64,000 nt of DNA from Dielma sp000508965. Its GTDB lineage: Bacteria > Bacillota_I > Bacilli_A > Erysipelotrichales > Erysipelotrichaceae. The first letter of the stretch is position 1, and every line of letters begins with the position of its first letter. A model generated the notes under the pieces. It saw only the letters and a program-made list of their open reading frames with translations. It had not been told where the DNA came from and did not search any database. Both the position numbers and the translations under genes were made by a program. The stretch spans positions 49,745 through 113,744 of the forward strand of contig BAHV02000006.1 of NCBI GenBank assembly GCA_000508965.1, in the 5' to 3' direction. This document shows positions 44,771 through 53,807 of this stretch, in pieces.

Positions 44771-45850
44771 ATGCAATGGATCTTGTACTTGCTTGTTCCT
44801 TTTGTTATAGCAACAATTGCGACGCCGATCATTAAGTGGATCGCGAAAGATCTTAAGGCGTACGCAGAAATGAACGAGCGGACAATTCACACGAAAATCA
44901 TTGCGCGTATTGGCGGTGTGGCTATTTATGTAGCTTTTATTATCTCCATGGCGATCTTTATGAAAGCGGATGTTCAAATCCGCGGTGTTCTGCTTGGCGG
45001 AACAGTAATGTTTATCGGTGGATTGATTGATGATCTGGTTAATCTGTCACCGAAGAAGAAATTTGCTTTTCAAATCGTCGCAGCGATGCTGCTGATGTTT
45101 TATGGAAATGTGATGCTGGATAAGATTTATCTGCCGTTAGGCATTGTCATTGATATGGGTATTGTATCTTTTATCGTTACTTTTTTCTGGATTACCGGCA
45201 TTACCAATGCAATCAATCTGATTGATGGTCTTGATGGTTTAGCCGGCGGTATCTGTGTGATCATTATGATTGTTGTCGCTTCTCTGTCAACTATTGACGG
45301 CAGAACAGATATTTGTACGATGGCGCTGATTTTGGCCGGTTCGATACTCGGATTTCTGTTGTTTAACTCTTACCCTGCTTCCATTTTTATGGGAGACTGC
45401 GGAGCTCTCTTTTTAGGCTTCATGGTTTCCGCGATTGGTTTAATGGGCTTTAAGAGTTCAACCTTTATTACGCTGGGACTGCCGATTTTGCTGTGCGCGG
45501 TACCAATCGTCGATACACTGAGTGCTATCGTAAGACGTAAATTGAGCGGCAAACGCTTTGATGAGGCGGATAAGAATCATCTGCATCATGTGCTGATGCG
45601 CCGTTTCGGACATCGAAATACAGTATTAATTCTATATGCGGTTACCGCGAGCTTTGGCGTCGCTGCTTATCTCTACATACTGAATCGGGCATTAGGCCTG
45701 CTGTGTTTATTTATCATGGCAATCGTTGTAGAGGTTTTCCTTGAAAAGTCACATATGATTTCTGCATCTTATCATCCGTTAACATCTTTGGTTGATATGA
45801 TATTTAAGAAAAAAGCACCGGTTGCTGAAGAAACAAAAGATAAAGAATAA
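44771..45850 (+). CDS. tagO: Undecaprenyl-phosphate glycosyl-1-phosphate transferase (TagO/WecA type)
   Basis: Transfers a sugar 1-phosphate (usually GlcNAc-1-P) to undecaprenyl phosphate to begin teichoic acid or surface polysaccharide synthesis. The 359-residue product has about ten helices, GLIDDLVNLSPKKKFAFQ (about 85), the catalytic NLIDGLDGLAGG (about 153) and the HLHHVLMRRFGH motif (about 271). WecA/TagO rather than MraY is favoured by the last motif. Follows mbl by 19 bp, so likely cotranscribed. Symbol given from motif type; exact polymer unknown. Confidence 0.88.
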   Translation: MQWILYLLVPFVIATIATPIIKWIAKDLKAYAEMNERTIHTKIIARIGGVAIYVAFIISMAIFMKADVQIRGVLLGGTVMFIGGLIDDLVNLSPKKKFAFQIVAAMLLMFYGNVMLDKIYLPLGIVIDMGIVSFIVTFFWITGITNAINLIDGLDGLAGGICVIIMIVVASLSTIDGRTDICTMALILAGSILGFLLFNSYPASIFMGDCGALFLGFMVSAIGLMGFKSSTFITLGLPILLCAVPIVDTLSAIVRRKLSGKRFDEADKNHLHHVLMRRFGHRNTVLILYAVTASFGVAAYLYILNRALGLLCLFIMAIVVEVFLEKSHMISASYHPLTSLVDMIFKKKAPVAEETKDKE

Positions 45851-45858
45851 AAACTTCA

Positions 45859-45880
45859 GGGGCTGACATCAGCCCTTTTT
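45859..45880 (+). terminator. Terminator after tagO-like gene
   Basis: GGGCTGA (45860-45866) pairs with TCAGCCC (45869-45875), followed by five T. Confidence 0.85.
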
Positions 45881-45897
45881 CTGAAAGGAGGAGGACA

Positions 45898-47127
45898 ATG
45901 AAGAAAATCTGCTGTTTATGCTTAACCTTATTGTTGGCTGCGGGCTGCAGTAAAGAGATTACGATTTCACTGACTACGGATATGATTACGGTGAATGTTC
46001 ATGATGAATTGCTGGATGCAAAGATTCTGCAATATGTGAACTGCAACAACATGGTCTGTTCAGAAGATATTGAACTTGATATCCGCAGAGATGAATTGAA
46101 TCTTGATAAGGTTGGTGAATACACAATTGATGTACTTTATAATGGCAGTGGTTATCCGCTGAAGGTAAAAGTTATCGACGTTGAAAATCCGACGATTCAT
46201 GTCGAACCATTTACGATTGAACAGTATGAAAACATTATCTGGGACCGTGAAATGTATAACCGTATCCAGCTGACTGTCAGTGATAATGCAACAGATGAAA
46301 ATACATTGTACAATTCCATTAAGGCAGAGGGACTTGATCCGTCGATTGCCGGTGAACAGCTGGTAACTTTCACACTTAAGGACGCAAGCCGCAATGAGAC
46401 ATCAATCAGTGTAACGGTTACTGTCGAGCCGAAACCGGTGGTAGTTGTCAAACCGACGCCGCCAGTTGTTGTACCGCCAAAGGAACCTGAGGTAACTACG
46501 CCAAGTGATGCGACACCAAACGATGCGACTGGCAGTGATGCAACACCAACTGACGCAACCCCATCTGATGCAACACCAAATGATGCAAGCGGAACCGATG
46601 CAACCCCATCTGATGCCACTGAAAGCGACGCAACACCAAGTGATGCAACCCCATCTGATGCGACGGAAAGTGACGCAACCCCAAACGATGCCACTGATAC
46701 AGACAGTGAAGATGATACGCCTGAAATACTTCGTCGGGTAACGATGAGTGCGAAGGATGTGCTGAGTCTGCTGGATAGCTCACGCAAGAATGAGGTAATT
46801 TATGTATCACAGACATGGTGTTCACATTGTCAGGCATTTGTAAAGACTTTAGATAGTTATCTGGCTGAGCGTGAAGATTTAATTGTGCGTGAAATTGTAC
46901 TGGATCTTGAACCACAGACAGAAGTCATTACTCAAAATGTGAATGGCGAGGATGTCATTCATTATGAATATGCTGATTTTGAAGCGTTTAAGAAGCAATA
47001 TGATATTGATTTTGTAGGAACGCCAAGTATCTTTATCATTCGTAACGGGAAGGTCAGAGAAACTTTGATCGGCAATCAGTCAATTGAAATTTTGCACGAT
47101 AAGCTGGATTCTATTTCTAATAATTAA
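45898..47127 (+). CDS. Thioredoxin-like lipoprotein with Asp-Ala-Thr repeat linker
   Basis: A 409-residue surface protein. Signal with lipobox LAAGC (Cys 17); two beta-rich Ig-like modules (about 20-185); a PKPVVVVKPTPP proline stretch; 13 five-residue repeats (202-266) of S/N/T-D-A-T; and a C-terminal thioredoxin-like domain (about 285-409) with the redox pair W-C-S-H-C (about 304) and GTPSIFIIRNGK containing the cis-Pro. The linker should hold the redox domain away from the membrane. Likely an extracytoplasmic thiol oxidoreductase; the substrate is unknown. AAGGAGGAGG site. Confidence 0.85.
   Translation: MKKICCLCLTLLLAAGCSKEITISLTTDMITVNVHDELLDAKILQYVNCNNMVCSEDIELDIRRDELNLDKVGEYTIDVLYNGSGYPLKVKVIDVENPTIHVEPFTIEQYENIIWDREMYNRIQLTVSDNATDENTLYNSIKAEGLDPSIAGEQLVTFTLKDASRNETSISVTVTVEPKPVVVVKPTPPVVVPPKEPEVTTPSDATPNDATGSDATPTDATPSDATPNDASGTDATPSDATESDATPSDATPSDATESDATPNDATDTDSEDDTPEILRRVTMSAKDVLSLLDSSRKNEVIYVSQTWCSHCQAFVKTLDSYLAEREDLIVREIVLDLEPQTEVITQNVNGEDVIHYEYADFEAFKKQYDIDFVGTPSIFIIRNGKVRETLIGNQSIEILHDKLDSISNN
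46501..46695 (+). repeat. Thirteen tandem 15-bp coding repeats
   Basis: Units encode xSDAT or xNDAT with DNA variants of CCAAGTGATGCGACA. Length variation between strains is likely. The minus-strand frame through this region is also open, but only because of the repeat. Confidence 0.85.
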
Positions 47128-47135
47128 ATGATTTA

Positions 47136-47161
47136 AAACGAGGAGCAATCTTCGTTTTTTT
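47136..47161 (+). terminator. Terminator after thioredoxin-like lipoprotein gene
   Basis: AAACGAGGA (47136-47144) pairs with TCTTCGTTT (47149-47157), then a T run. Confidence 0.8.
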
Positions 47162-47297
47162 GTTTGGCAGCATCCTTTGTTAATCAAGTGTGATTCAGCG
47201 CATTGAAGTATGCAAAAGCAACATTTGAAGATAAATATAATTTTATTGTTAGGAAATAGCAATTTTTGAGCATATTAAGAGGTAGGAGGAGATTTGA

Positions 47298-47858
47298 ATG
47301 CAAGTAAAAGAAATTGAAGCATTTTATGATGTCTGTACAACCTCGGATCAATCGTTGATCAAACAGGAGTGGAATAAGCTTTGGAATTGGTTCATCAAAG
47401 AGAAACGACAGGAATATTCATCAATCAGCTATCGGGAAAGTGTTCAGCGGCTGATCAGTGAAAAGAATTATAATGTTCGCCGGAATATTCAAAGCAGCAA
47501 AGCGATGGGACTTCAGGTTTATCCGGGTGACATCTGTTATATTGATTTTGGTCAGGCTTATCTTTATGAAGCCGGTTATCAGCATTTTGGCTTAGTCTTA
47601 TCAATCGTTCATTATAAAGCACTGGTAATTCCCATGACCAGTAATCCGCAGACGTATCAGAAAGCGTTTGGCAAGGATGGTACATATTTATATCCGTTAG
47701 GTAAAATTGAAGGAATGAATCGGGAGTCGGTACTCTTTTTAAATGATGCGAAATTTATTAATACTGCGAGAATTATTGATGTAAAGGCACATTTAGATGT
47801 TGCAGGCTGGAAATTTAAGGAGATAAAGGAAAAATTCAAAACTTCTATGCTGGACTGA
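47298..47858 (+). CDS. PemK/MazF-like protein with N-terminal extension
   Basis: A 186-residue soluble protein. Residues about 75-160 show the MazF/PemK-like barrel: YPGDICYIDFG, EAGYQHFGLVLSIVH, and VIPMTSNP. It differs from classic ribonuclease toxins by the extra 70 N-terminal residues (helical, charged) and lacks the usual RPALV signature. No antitoxin gene is adjacent; the upstream gene is a terminator-separated lipoprotein. It may be a non-toxin member of the fold. Strong AGGAGG site 8 bases before ATG. Confidence 0.6.
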   Translation: MQVKEIEAFYDVCTTSDQSLIKQEWNKLWNWFIKEKRQEYSSISYRESVQRLISEKNYNVRRNIQSSKAMGLQVYPGDICYIDFGQAYLYEAGYQHFGLVLSIVHYKALVIPMTSNPQTYQKAFGKDGTYLYPLGKIEGMNRESVLFLNDAKFINTARIIDVKAHLDVAGWKFKEIKEKFKTSMLD

Positions 47859-47860
47859 AA

Positions 47861-47894
47861 TTCGACAAAACACTTGTCTTGTAACCGTTAGAAT
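47861..47894 (+). promoter_or_regulatory. Spo0A box in promoter of spoIIE
   Basis: TTCGACAAA (47861-47869) is the complement of the 0A box TTTGTCGAA. A -10-like TAGAAT lies at 47889-47894, with about 21 bp between it and the -35-like TTCGACA. This matches the unusually long spacing of Spo0A-activated SigA promoters in Bacillus. Confidence 0.6.
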
Positions 47895-47915
47895 AAGGGC
47901 AAGAGAGGTGTCTAT

Positions 47916-49775
47916 ATGAGTGAAAAAGTACTGATGCAGAAGAAGACAAAGGAGCGTCTGCTGACAGCTGGTGACGGCTGTGCTTTTATCAGCGGATTGC
48001 TGCTTTCAGCGCTGCCAATTGAAAAGAGCTGGTGGCTGCTGCTTTTGTTGTTCAGCTTCTTTTATGTGCGCAAGCGCAAGGAAATGATTCTTTTAAGTAT
48101 TGCATGTATCGGCGGCACCATGCTTTTTTATCCGGATCAGTTGATCGAAATTGTTTTATTAAGCGGCTGTGTCTGCGCATGGATGCTGGTGATGCAGCTT
48201 TTGCAGAGGCCAAGTTATAAAACACTGCCATGGTTTTTGATGCTGATGAGCGGCGGTGTGGCTTATGCGATGAGTGAGCCTGTTTCAAAAATCATCGTGC
48301 TGATGCTGGGACAATTTATTCTGGCTTTGGATACATATAAGGATTGCAGCTGGATCAGAAAGGAACTGCAGCTGCCTGACGCAGTCTATGGCAGTTTGAT
48401 TTTTATAACCGGACTTCTGCTGATGCAAATACTTAATCAGGAATATTTCGCATTATTAATTTTTGTGTTTATGCTGATGAGTGTTAAACCGGCAGTGTCA
48501 ATCTTGTTTTATTTATACTTAGAAATGTTGATGCCAGGCGTAATGACGCCCATCGCCTTTGGCTTTTTATTGTTGGTAAGTCTGCTCCAGGATCAGCCAC
48601 TGGCGATGAATGGGTTAATGGTAGTAGGTATTGCGGCTCAAGGCTTTGATTTTATTGCTATTGTACAGGGCTTGGTACTGTTGCTGCTATTTGATCTGCT
48701 GCGTACTTCTGAATTACCGTTTAAGGGAATGATGGAACGCATAGCATTGAGTGATATGAATCGAATTGCGGTAATGAATCGCCAGCTGAATAATTTTTCT
48801 GTGATTTTTGAGAATCTGGCGGATTATTATGCGAGTCTGTCAGAAGTTGAATCAGAGATGCTGGAGACGATGGCTAAGGCTTTAAGTTATACCGCAAATA
48901 ATTGCACAAGACACCAGATTGATGTGGAAAAGCGGAAGGATCAGCTGCTGGATTTCCTTGATGGTTATAAGATTGAAGTCGTATCATGTCTGCTTGAAGA
49001 AAATGAAGAGGGCTGTATCTATTTAGAATTGGAATTAAAAGAACTGCCGAGAAGTGAGGTAGAGGCTACCCTGATGCCTTTATTGAATCATGTGCTGCCA
49101 ACCCGCATGGAACTGGTAGAAAAGAAGAATAACCGCAATTACTCAGGGCTTTTTCATTATTCATTTATTTCATCAGCACCAATTATGATTGATGCCTATG
49201 CTGACAGTATTCGTCATGACAGCCAGGCATGCGGTGACAGCTTTTCGATTTTTCGCTATTCTCGCTTTGTTCTCTGTATGATATCAGATGGTATGGGCAG
49301 CGGCGAATCCGCTTCAAGAATCTCAAGGAGTATTACCGCTATTTTTCAGCGGATGATCGCCAGTAATATCCCGCAGGTTGAGGCTATACGCTGTATCAAT
49401 AAATTAATTCTATCAGATAATTACGCGACTTTTGATGTATTAAATTTTGATCGGTTTAAAAAGACAGTGACCGTTTCCAAATCAGCGGCATGTCCTACTT
49501 ATCTGATTCGAGCGGATGAGGTATATGAAATCAATGGATCATCCTTGCCGGTAGGCATCGTGGCATCGATAGAGGTAGACTCAATCCATGTGGAAGTGGA
49601 AAAGGGCGACTGGTTCTTAATGAGCAGCGACGGCATTTATGTTGATGAAATTTATCGCTGGATTCATCAAAGACGATTGGGCAGCGCTAAAGAGGAAGTG
49701 GATGCAATGATGGAAATATTGAGGGAGAAGGAAAGAAATGATGATTCAACTGTTTTGCTGGCGCAAATTAAATAA
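47916..49775 (+). CDS. spoIIE: Stage II sporulation protein E (PP2C-type phosphatase)
   Basis: Dephosphorylates SpoIIAA to release SigmaF in the forespore and takes part in polar septation. The 619-residue product has an N-terminal part with about ten membrane helices (20-270), a linker domain (about 280-410), and a C-terminal PP2C domain with CMISDGMGSGESASRISRS (about 451) and WFLMSSDGIYVDEI, NDDSTVLLAQIK. Shorter than Bacillus SpoIIE (827), mainly in the central region. Position before tilS-hpt-ftsH matches Bacillus. GAGAGGTG site. Confidence 0.92.
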   Translation: MSEKVLMQKKTKERLLTAGDGCAFISGLLLSALPIEKSWWLLLLLFSFFYVRKRKEMILLSIACIGGTMLFYPDQLIEIVLLSGCVCAWMLVMQLLQRPSYKTLPWFLMLMSGGVAYAMSEPVSKIIVLMLGQFILALDTYKDCSWIRKELQLPDAVYGSLIFITGLLLMQILNQEYFALLIFVFMLMSVKPAVSILFYLYLEMLMPGVMTPIAFGFLLLVSLLQDQPLAMNGLMVVGIAAQGFDFIAIVQGLVLLLLFDLLRTSELPFKGMMERIALSDMNRIAVMNRQLNNFSVIFENLADYYASLSEVESEMLETMAKALSYTANNCTRHQIDVEKRKDQLLDFLDGYKIEVVSCLLEENEEGCIYLELELKELPRSEVEATLMPLLNHVLPTRMELVEKKNNRNYSGLFHYSFISSAPIMIDAYADSIRHDSQACGDSFSIFRYSRFVLCMISDGMGSGESASRISRSITAIFQRMIASNIPQVEAIRCINKLILSDNYATFDVLNFDRFKKTVTVSKSAACPTYLIRADEVYEINGSSLPVGIVASIEVDSIHVEVEKGDWFLMSSDGIYVDEIYRWIHQRRLGSAKEEVDAMMEILREKERNDDSTVLLAQIK

Positions 49776-49782
49776 TATATGG

Positions 49783-49808
49783 TCAGGGGCGATAAGCTTC
49801 TGATTTTT
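49783..49808 (+). terminator. Terminator after spoIIE
   Basis: TCAGGGGC (49783-49790) pairs with GCTTCTGA (49796-49803), two wobble pairs, followed by T residues. Confidence 0.65.
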
Positions 49809-49870
49809 ATTTTGATTTACTTAAAATAAATTGACAAAAGGGTTCTTTTGCTGGCAGCGCCGATTTTACA

Positions 49871-49879
49871 TGCTATAAT
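49871..49879 (+). promoter_or_regulatory. Extended -10 promoter of tilS operon
   Basis: TGCTATAAT, 16 bp before the tilS start codon; -35 poor. A TTGACA at 49831-49836 is too far for this -10. Confidence 0.5.
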
Positions 49880-49894
49880 ATTTGCGGTGATGTT

Positions 49895-51094
49895 ATGCTG
49901 AAGGGTAAATGGGTTGTGGCAGTAAGCGGCGGCAGTGATTCTATGACTTTATTGGATCAATGCGTTAAGGCTGAAATGGATCTGATTGCAGCGCATGTTA
50001 ATTATCAGAAACGAGACAGCGCATGGCGTGATATGAAGCTTGTTGAGGATTACTGTGAACAGTATGGTATTCCCTGCTATGTTAAGCTTTCACACTATGA
50101 AGGGAAGGGCAACTTTCAGGCATATGCCCGTGATTTTCGTTATGCTTTCTTCAAAGAATTAGTCATGAAATACGAATGTGAGGGTGTATTGGTCGCTCAT
50201 CAGCTGGATGATGTGATTGAGACCTATCTGATTCAAAAAGAACGCCGGCAGATTCCGATGTGTTATGGTTTGGCTTATGAAACAGTGATAGATGGCTTAC
50301 GGATTGTCAGACCGCTGCTTTCAATGAGCAAACAGGCATGCCGTGATTATTGTGCTGAGCATCACATATCCTATGGTGATGATGAGAGTAATTTCACTGA
50401 TGATTATACGCGCAATCGCGTCCGTCATCAGATTGTGGAAAAAATGAGCCTTGAGGAAAAGCAGGCGCTAGCCAAGCAAATCCAGATAATGAATGAAGAA
50501 AAGCGGCAGCTGGATCAAGCGGCAAGGCAGGCAGCGCAACAGGCGGGCGAGTATCTGGCAGTCCATGCTCTGCTGACAAGAGCTGACCGTGATAATATTT
50601 TGCGGCAATGGCTGATGCTGAATAATGGCGGAAAAAATCATAGTCAGGCATTTATTGAACGCTTGTTTCAGCGGATGAGCAAAAACGGCAACTGGTGTGC
50701 TGATCTGCCGGACAACAAACGGTTATATTGTGACTATGGCTTTTTGAACGTAGTCGATGAGCAGCTCACATACAGTTACACTCTTGAAAAATTCGAATCT
50801 TTAGACACTCCGTGGTTTAAAGTATCAGCGCAGGGAACTTCTCTGCAGGCGGTAAGTGTTGCTGAAAATGATTGGCCGCTGACGATCCGTTCACCGCTGC
50901 CAGGTGATGAAATTGTACTGCGGCTGGGTACTAAAAAGCTGAATCGATGGTTTATTGACCGCAAAAAATCACATAAAGAACGTAAATGCTGGCCGGTTGT
51001 TGTGAATCGTGTGGGAAATGTGATTTTAGTGCCTGAAATCGGCTGTGAAGTTGCACATTTTACTAACAAACCGAATGTATTTGTGATAAAATAG
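49895..51094 (+). CDS. tilS: tRNA(Ile)-lysidine synthetase
   Basis: Converts C34 of the CAU-anticodon tRNA-Ile to lysidine so that it reads AUA. The 399-residue protein has the PP-loop SGGSDSM (11-17), NYQKRDSAWRDMKLVEDYC (about 36), VAHQLDDVIETYLIQ (about 105) and a C-terminal substrate-binding domain (about 310-399; RSPLPGDEIVLRLGTKKLNRWFIDRK). Standard place before hpt and ftsH. Confidence 0.96.
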   Translation: MLKGKWVVAVSGGSDSMTLLDQCVKAEMDLIAAHVNYQKRDSAWRDMKLVEDYCEQYGIPCYVKLSHYEGKGNFQAYARDFRYAFFKELVMKYECEGVLVAHQLDDVIETYLIQKERRQIPMCYGLAYETVIDGLRIVRPLLSMSKQACRDYCAEHHISYGDDESNFTDDYTRNRVRHQIVEKMSLEEKQALAKQIQIMNEEKRQLDQAARQAAQQAGEYLAVHALLTRADRDNILRQWLMLNNGGKNHSQAFIERLFQRMSKNGNWCADLPDNKRLYCDYGFLNVVDEQLTYSYTLEKFESLDTPWFKVSAQGTSLQAVSVAENDWPLTIRSPLPGDEIVLRLGTKKLNRWFIDRKKSHKERKCWPVVVNRVGNVILVPEIGCEVAHFTNKPNVFVIK

Positions 51095-51123
51095 AACATA
51101 TACTTTTAGGAGGAGTTTTTGGT

Positions 51124-51663
51124 ATGCATCAGGATATGAAGAAAATACTAGTGAGTGAAGACCAAATCATTGCCAGAAGCAAAGAGCTTGGCAAACAGAT
51201 TTCTGAGGACTATACTTGTGCTGAGGAATTACCGCTGGTAGTAGGTTTATTAAAAGGTTCTGTGCCTTTTCTGGCAGAACTGATCAAACACATCGATTTA
51301 GATGTTTGCATCGATTTTATGGATGTATCTAGCTACGAAGGAACCGAGTCAATCGGTGATGTAAAAGTGAACATGGATTTAAGCAGTTCAGTGAAAGGCA
51401 TCCCGGTTTTACTTGTTGAAGATATTATTGATACAGGAAGAACTTTAAAAGAAGTGACACGCCTGTTGAAAAATAAAGGAGCCAGTGATGTTAAAGTAGT
51501 ATCCCTGCTTGATAAGCCAGACCGTCGTACGGTAGAAATTGAAGCTGATTATGTCGGCTTTGTAGTACCGAATGAGTTTGTTGTTGGTTTTGGTTTGGAT
51601 TATGATCAGAAATATCGTACTTTACCATATGTCGGTGTATTAAAGGATGAAGTTTATCAATAA
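51124..51663 (+). CDS. hpt: Hypoxanthine-guanine phosphoribosyltransferase
   Basis: Purine salvage enzyme forming IMP or GMP from hypoxanthine or guanine and PRPP. The 179-residue product contains LVVGLLKGSVPFLAELI (about 38), DFMDVSSYEG (about 63), PRPP-binding VLLVEDIIDTGRTL (about 95) and the base-contact KPDRRTVEIEADYVGF. AGGAGG precedes ATG by about 10 bases. Cotranscribed with tilS and ftsH by spacing. Confidence 0.96.
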   Translation: MHQDMKKILVSEDQIIARSKELGKQISEDYTCAEELPLVVGLLKGSVPFLAELIKHIDLDVCIDFMDVSSYEGTESIGDVKVNMDLSSSVKGIPVLLVEDIIDTGRTLKEVTRLLKNKGASDVKVVSLLDKPDRRTVEIEADYVGFVVPNEFVVGFGLDYDQKYRTLPYVGVLKDEVYQ

Positions 51664-51690
51664 AAAAGAAAGTAGTAAAGGAGGTTAACA

Positions 51691-53745
51691 ATGAAGAAAA
51701 AGCGTTTTATTAATATAATACCGTATTTATTAATATTGCTGGTTTTCTCTAGTTTGCTGAGCTATTCTTCAACAAGCAATACAACACGTTTTGCTTATAA
51801 TGAGTTTGTAGCCCGCGCGGAGAAAATGAATTTCGGTGATACGAACATTTCAATTGGCAGAGTTAAGTTGGATATCAGCGGTTATTATTATGATGGCGAT
51901 CAAAAGGTTGCGTTCTCAGCAAGTATTCCAAATACTGATGAGAATTTAGCATGGGCGAAGCAGGTACTTGATGAGGGTACTGGCGCTGATGGTCAGCAGG
52001 CGAACAAGATTACGATTACTGATCCTAACGAAAGTAATTATTGGTTAGATGCGCTGCTGAATATTGTGCCGTTGGTAATTCTGATCGGTGCCACTGTATT
52101 TTTATTTTCTAAAATGAATGCCGGTGGTAATAAACAGGCGTTTGAGTTCACGAAGTCAAAAGCTAAAATTGAAGGGAACATCAAGGTTCGCTTTAAGGAT
52201 GTTGCTGGCTGTGATGAAGAAAAAGAAGAAGTTAAAGAAATTATTGATTATTTGAAGAGTCCAAAGAAATTTGCTGATATGGGTGCCCGTATTCCAAAGG
52301 GTGTACTGATGGTAGGGCCTCCTGGAACTGGTAAAACATTATTGGCAAAGGCGGTTGCCGGTGAAGCTGATGTACCGTTCTTCTCGATTTCAGGTTCTGA
52401 TTTTGTTGAGATGTTTGTCGGTACTGGTGCGAGCCGTGTCCGCGATATGTTTAAAAAGGCTCAGCAGACAGCGCCTTGTATCGTATTTATCGATGAAATT
52501 GATGCGGTAGGCCGTCAGCGCGGAGCTGGTATGGGCGGCGGCAATGATGAACGTGAACAGACACTGAATCAGCTGCTTGTTGAAATGGATGGTATCGGTG
52601 AAAATAAGGGTATTGTAATTATCGCCGCCACCAACCGTCCGGATGTTCTTGACCCGGCACTGCTGCGTTCTGGCCGTTTTGACCGTCAGATTACAGTTAG
52701 CCTGCCTGATAAAAAAGGGCGTACGGAAATTCTTGAAGTTCATGCGAGAAATAAAAAACTGGCACCGAATGTCAGTCTTGAAAATCTTGCGAAGCGCTGC
52801 CCGGGCTTCTCAGGTGCAGATCTTGAGAACGTATTAAATGAAGGCGCTATTCTGGCTGTTCGTGATGACCGCAAGATGATTACGATGGATGATCTTGATG
52901 AAGCAATCGACCGCGTAATGATGGGGCCGGCAAAGAAATCAAAAACTTATACACCAAGTGAAAAGAAATTGGTTGCCTATCATGAAACGGGGCATGCTAT
53001 TATCGGGTTAAAACTGGAGAATGCAAATATTGTTCAAAAAGTTACGATTATTCCTCGCGGCAATGCCGGCGGCTATAACTTGATGACACCAAAAGAAGAG
53101 AAGATGATGCCGACAAAGACAGACTTCTTAGCCAAAATCACTGGCTATTTGGGCGGCCGTGTTGCTGAAGAATTAGTATTTAATGAAATCAGCGCCGGTG
53201 CCAGCAATGATATTCAGGAAGCGACGAAGATTGCTAAGATGATGGTGCGTTCCTATGGTATGAGCAAGCTGGGGCCGATTCAGTATGATGATGGCAGCGG
53301 CAATGTATTCCTTGGCCGTGATTACACAAGCGGCAGTAACTATTCAGGTGAAATCGCTTATGAAATCGATAAGGAAGTGCGCAATATCATCAATGAGTGC
53401 TATGAACGTGCAAAACTGATTATTCAGGAAAACCGCGCTCTGCTTGATTTGATTGCTAATACGCTGCTTGAAGAGGAAACACTGACGAATGAGCAAATCA
53501 TGAATCTGGTTAACTACGGAAAGGTTAGTGCTCCTGTGAAAGAAAATCTTGATGAGAAACCGTCTACTGAGGTAAGTGAACAGAGTGAGGTTGTTGACAG
53601 TCTGGATCATGTACCAAATGTTGAAAACATCGAAATCGATGAAGAGACGATGATTACTACACCAACTGATGAGCCGGAAGGACCGGTTAAGGTTGAAGAG
53701 GGTGTAGATAAGGATCCTGTTGCTCCTAAAGACACAGAAGAATAA
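51691..53745 (+). CDS. ftsH: ATP-dependent zinc metalloprotease FtsH
   Basis: Membrane AAA protease for quality control of membrane proteins and regulators. The 684-residue protein has two membrane helices (about 7-25 and 122-142) around an extracytoplasmic loop, the AAA domain with Walker A GPPGTGKT (about 208) and Walker [16 protein letters not shown], the second region of homology, and the zinc site HETGH (431-435; usually HEAGH). C-terminal tail is long and acidic (about 615-684). AAAGGAGG site. Ends with a terminator. Confidence 0.97.
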   Translation: MKKKRFINIIPYLLILLVFSSLLSYSSTSNTTRFAYNEFVARAEKMNFGDTNISIGRVKLDISGYYYDGDQKVAFSASIPNTDENLAWAKQVLDEGTGADGQQANKITITDPNESNYWLDALLNIVPLVILIGATVFLFSKMNAGGNKQAFEFTKSKAKIEGNIKVRFKDVAGCDEEKEEVKEIIDYLKSPKKFADMGARIPKGVLMVGPPGTGKTLLAKAVAGEADVPFFSISGSDFVEMFVGTGASRVRDMFKKAQQTAPCIVFIDEIDAVGRQRGAGMGGGNDEREQTLNQLLVEMDGIGENKGIVIIAATNRPDVLDPALLRSGRFDRQITVSLPDKKGRTEILEVHARNKKLAPNVSLENLAKRCPGFSGADLENVLNEGAILAVRDDRKMITMDDLDEAIDRVMMGPAKKSKTYTPSEKKLVAYHETGHAIIGLKLENANIVQKVTIIPRGNAGGYNLMTPKEEKMMPTKTDFLAKITGYLGGRVAEELVFNEISAGASNDIQEATKIAKMMVRSYGMSKLGPIQYDDGSGNVFLGRDYTSGSNYSGEIAYEIDKEVRNIINECYERAKLIIQENRALLDLIANTLLEEETLTNEQIMNLVNYGKVSAPVKENLDEKPSTEVSEQSEVVDSLDHVPNVENIEIDEETMITTPTDEPEGPVKVEEGVDKDPVAPKDTEE

Positions 53746-53750
53746 ATCAT

Positions 53751-53774
53751 AAAGGTGCGCAGGCACCTTTTGTC
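53751..53774 (+). terminator. Terminator after ftsH
   Basis: AAAGGTGC (53751-53758) pairs with GCACCTTT (53763-53770), followed by TTGTCT; short T tract. Confidence 0.75.
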
Positions 53775-53807
53775 TGTAATTGAGATAAAGGAAAAGGAAG
53801 TGAATGT

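Noticed and set aside
46197..46787. 196-codon minus-strand frame antisense to the thioredoxin lipoprotein gene
   Set aside because: It is a by-product of the 15-bp repeat; the plus-strand gene has a signal peptide, ribosome binding site and recognisable domains.
47298..47858. Classic toxin-antitoxin pair
   Set aside because: No small antitoxin frame lies directly before or after the MazF-like gene.
49831..49879. TTGACA paired with TATAAT as a promoter before tilS
   Set aside because: Spacing is 37 bp; only the extended -10 is retained.
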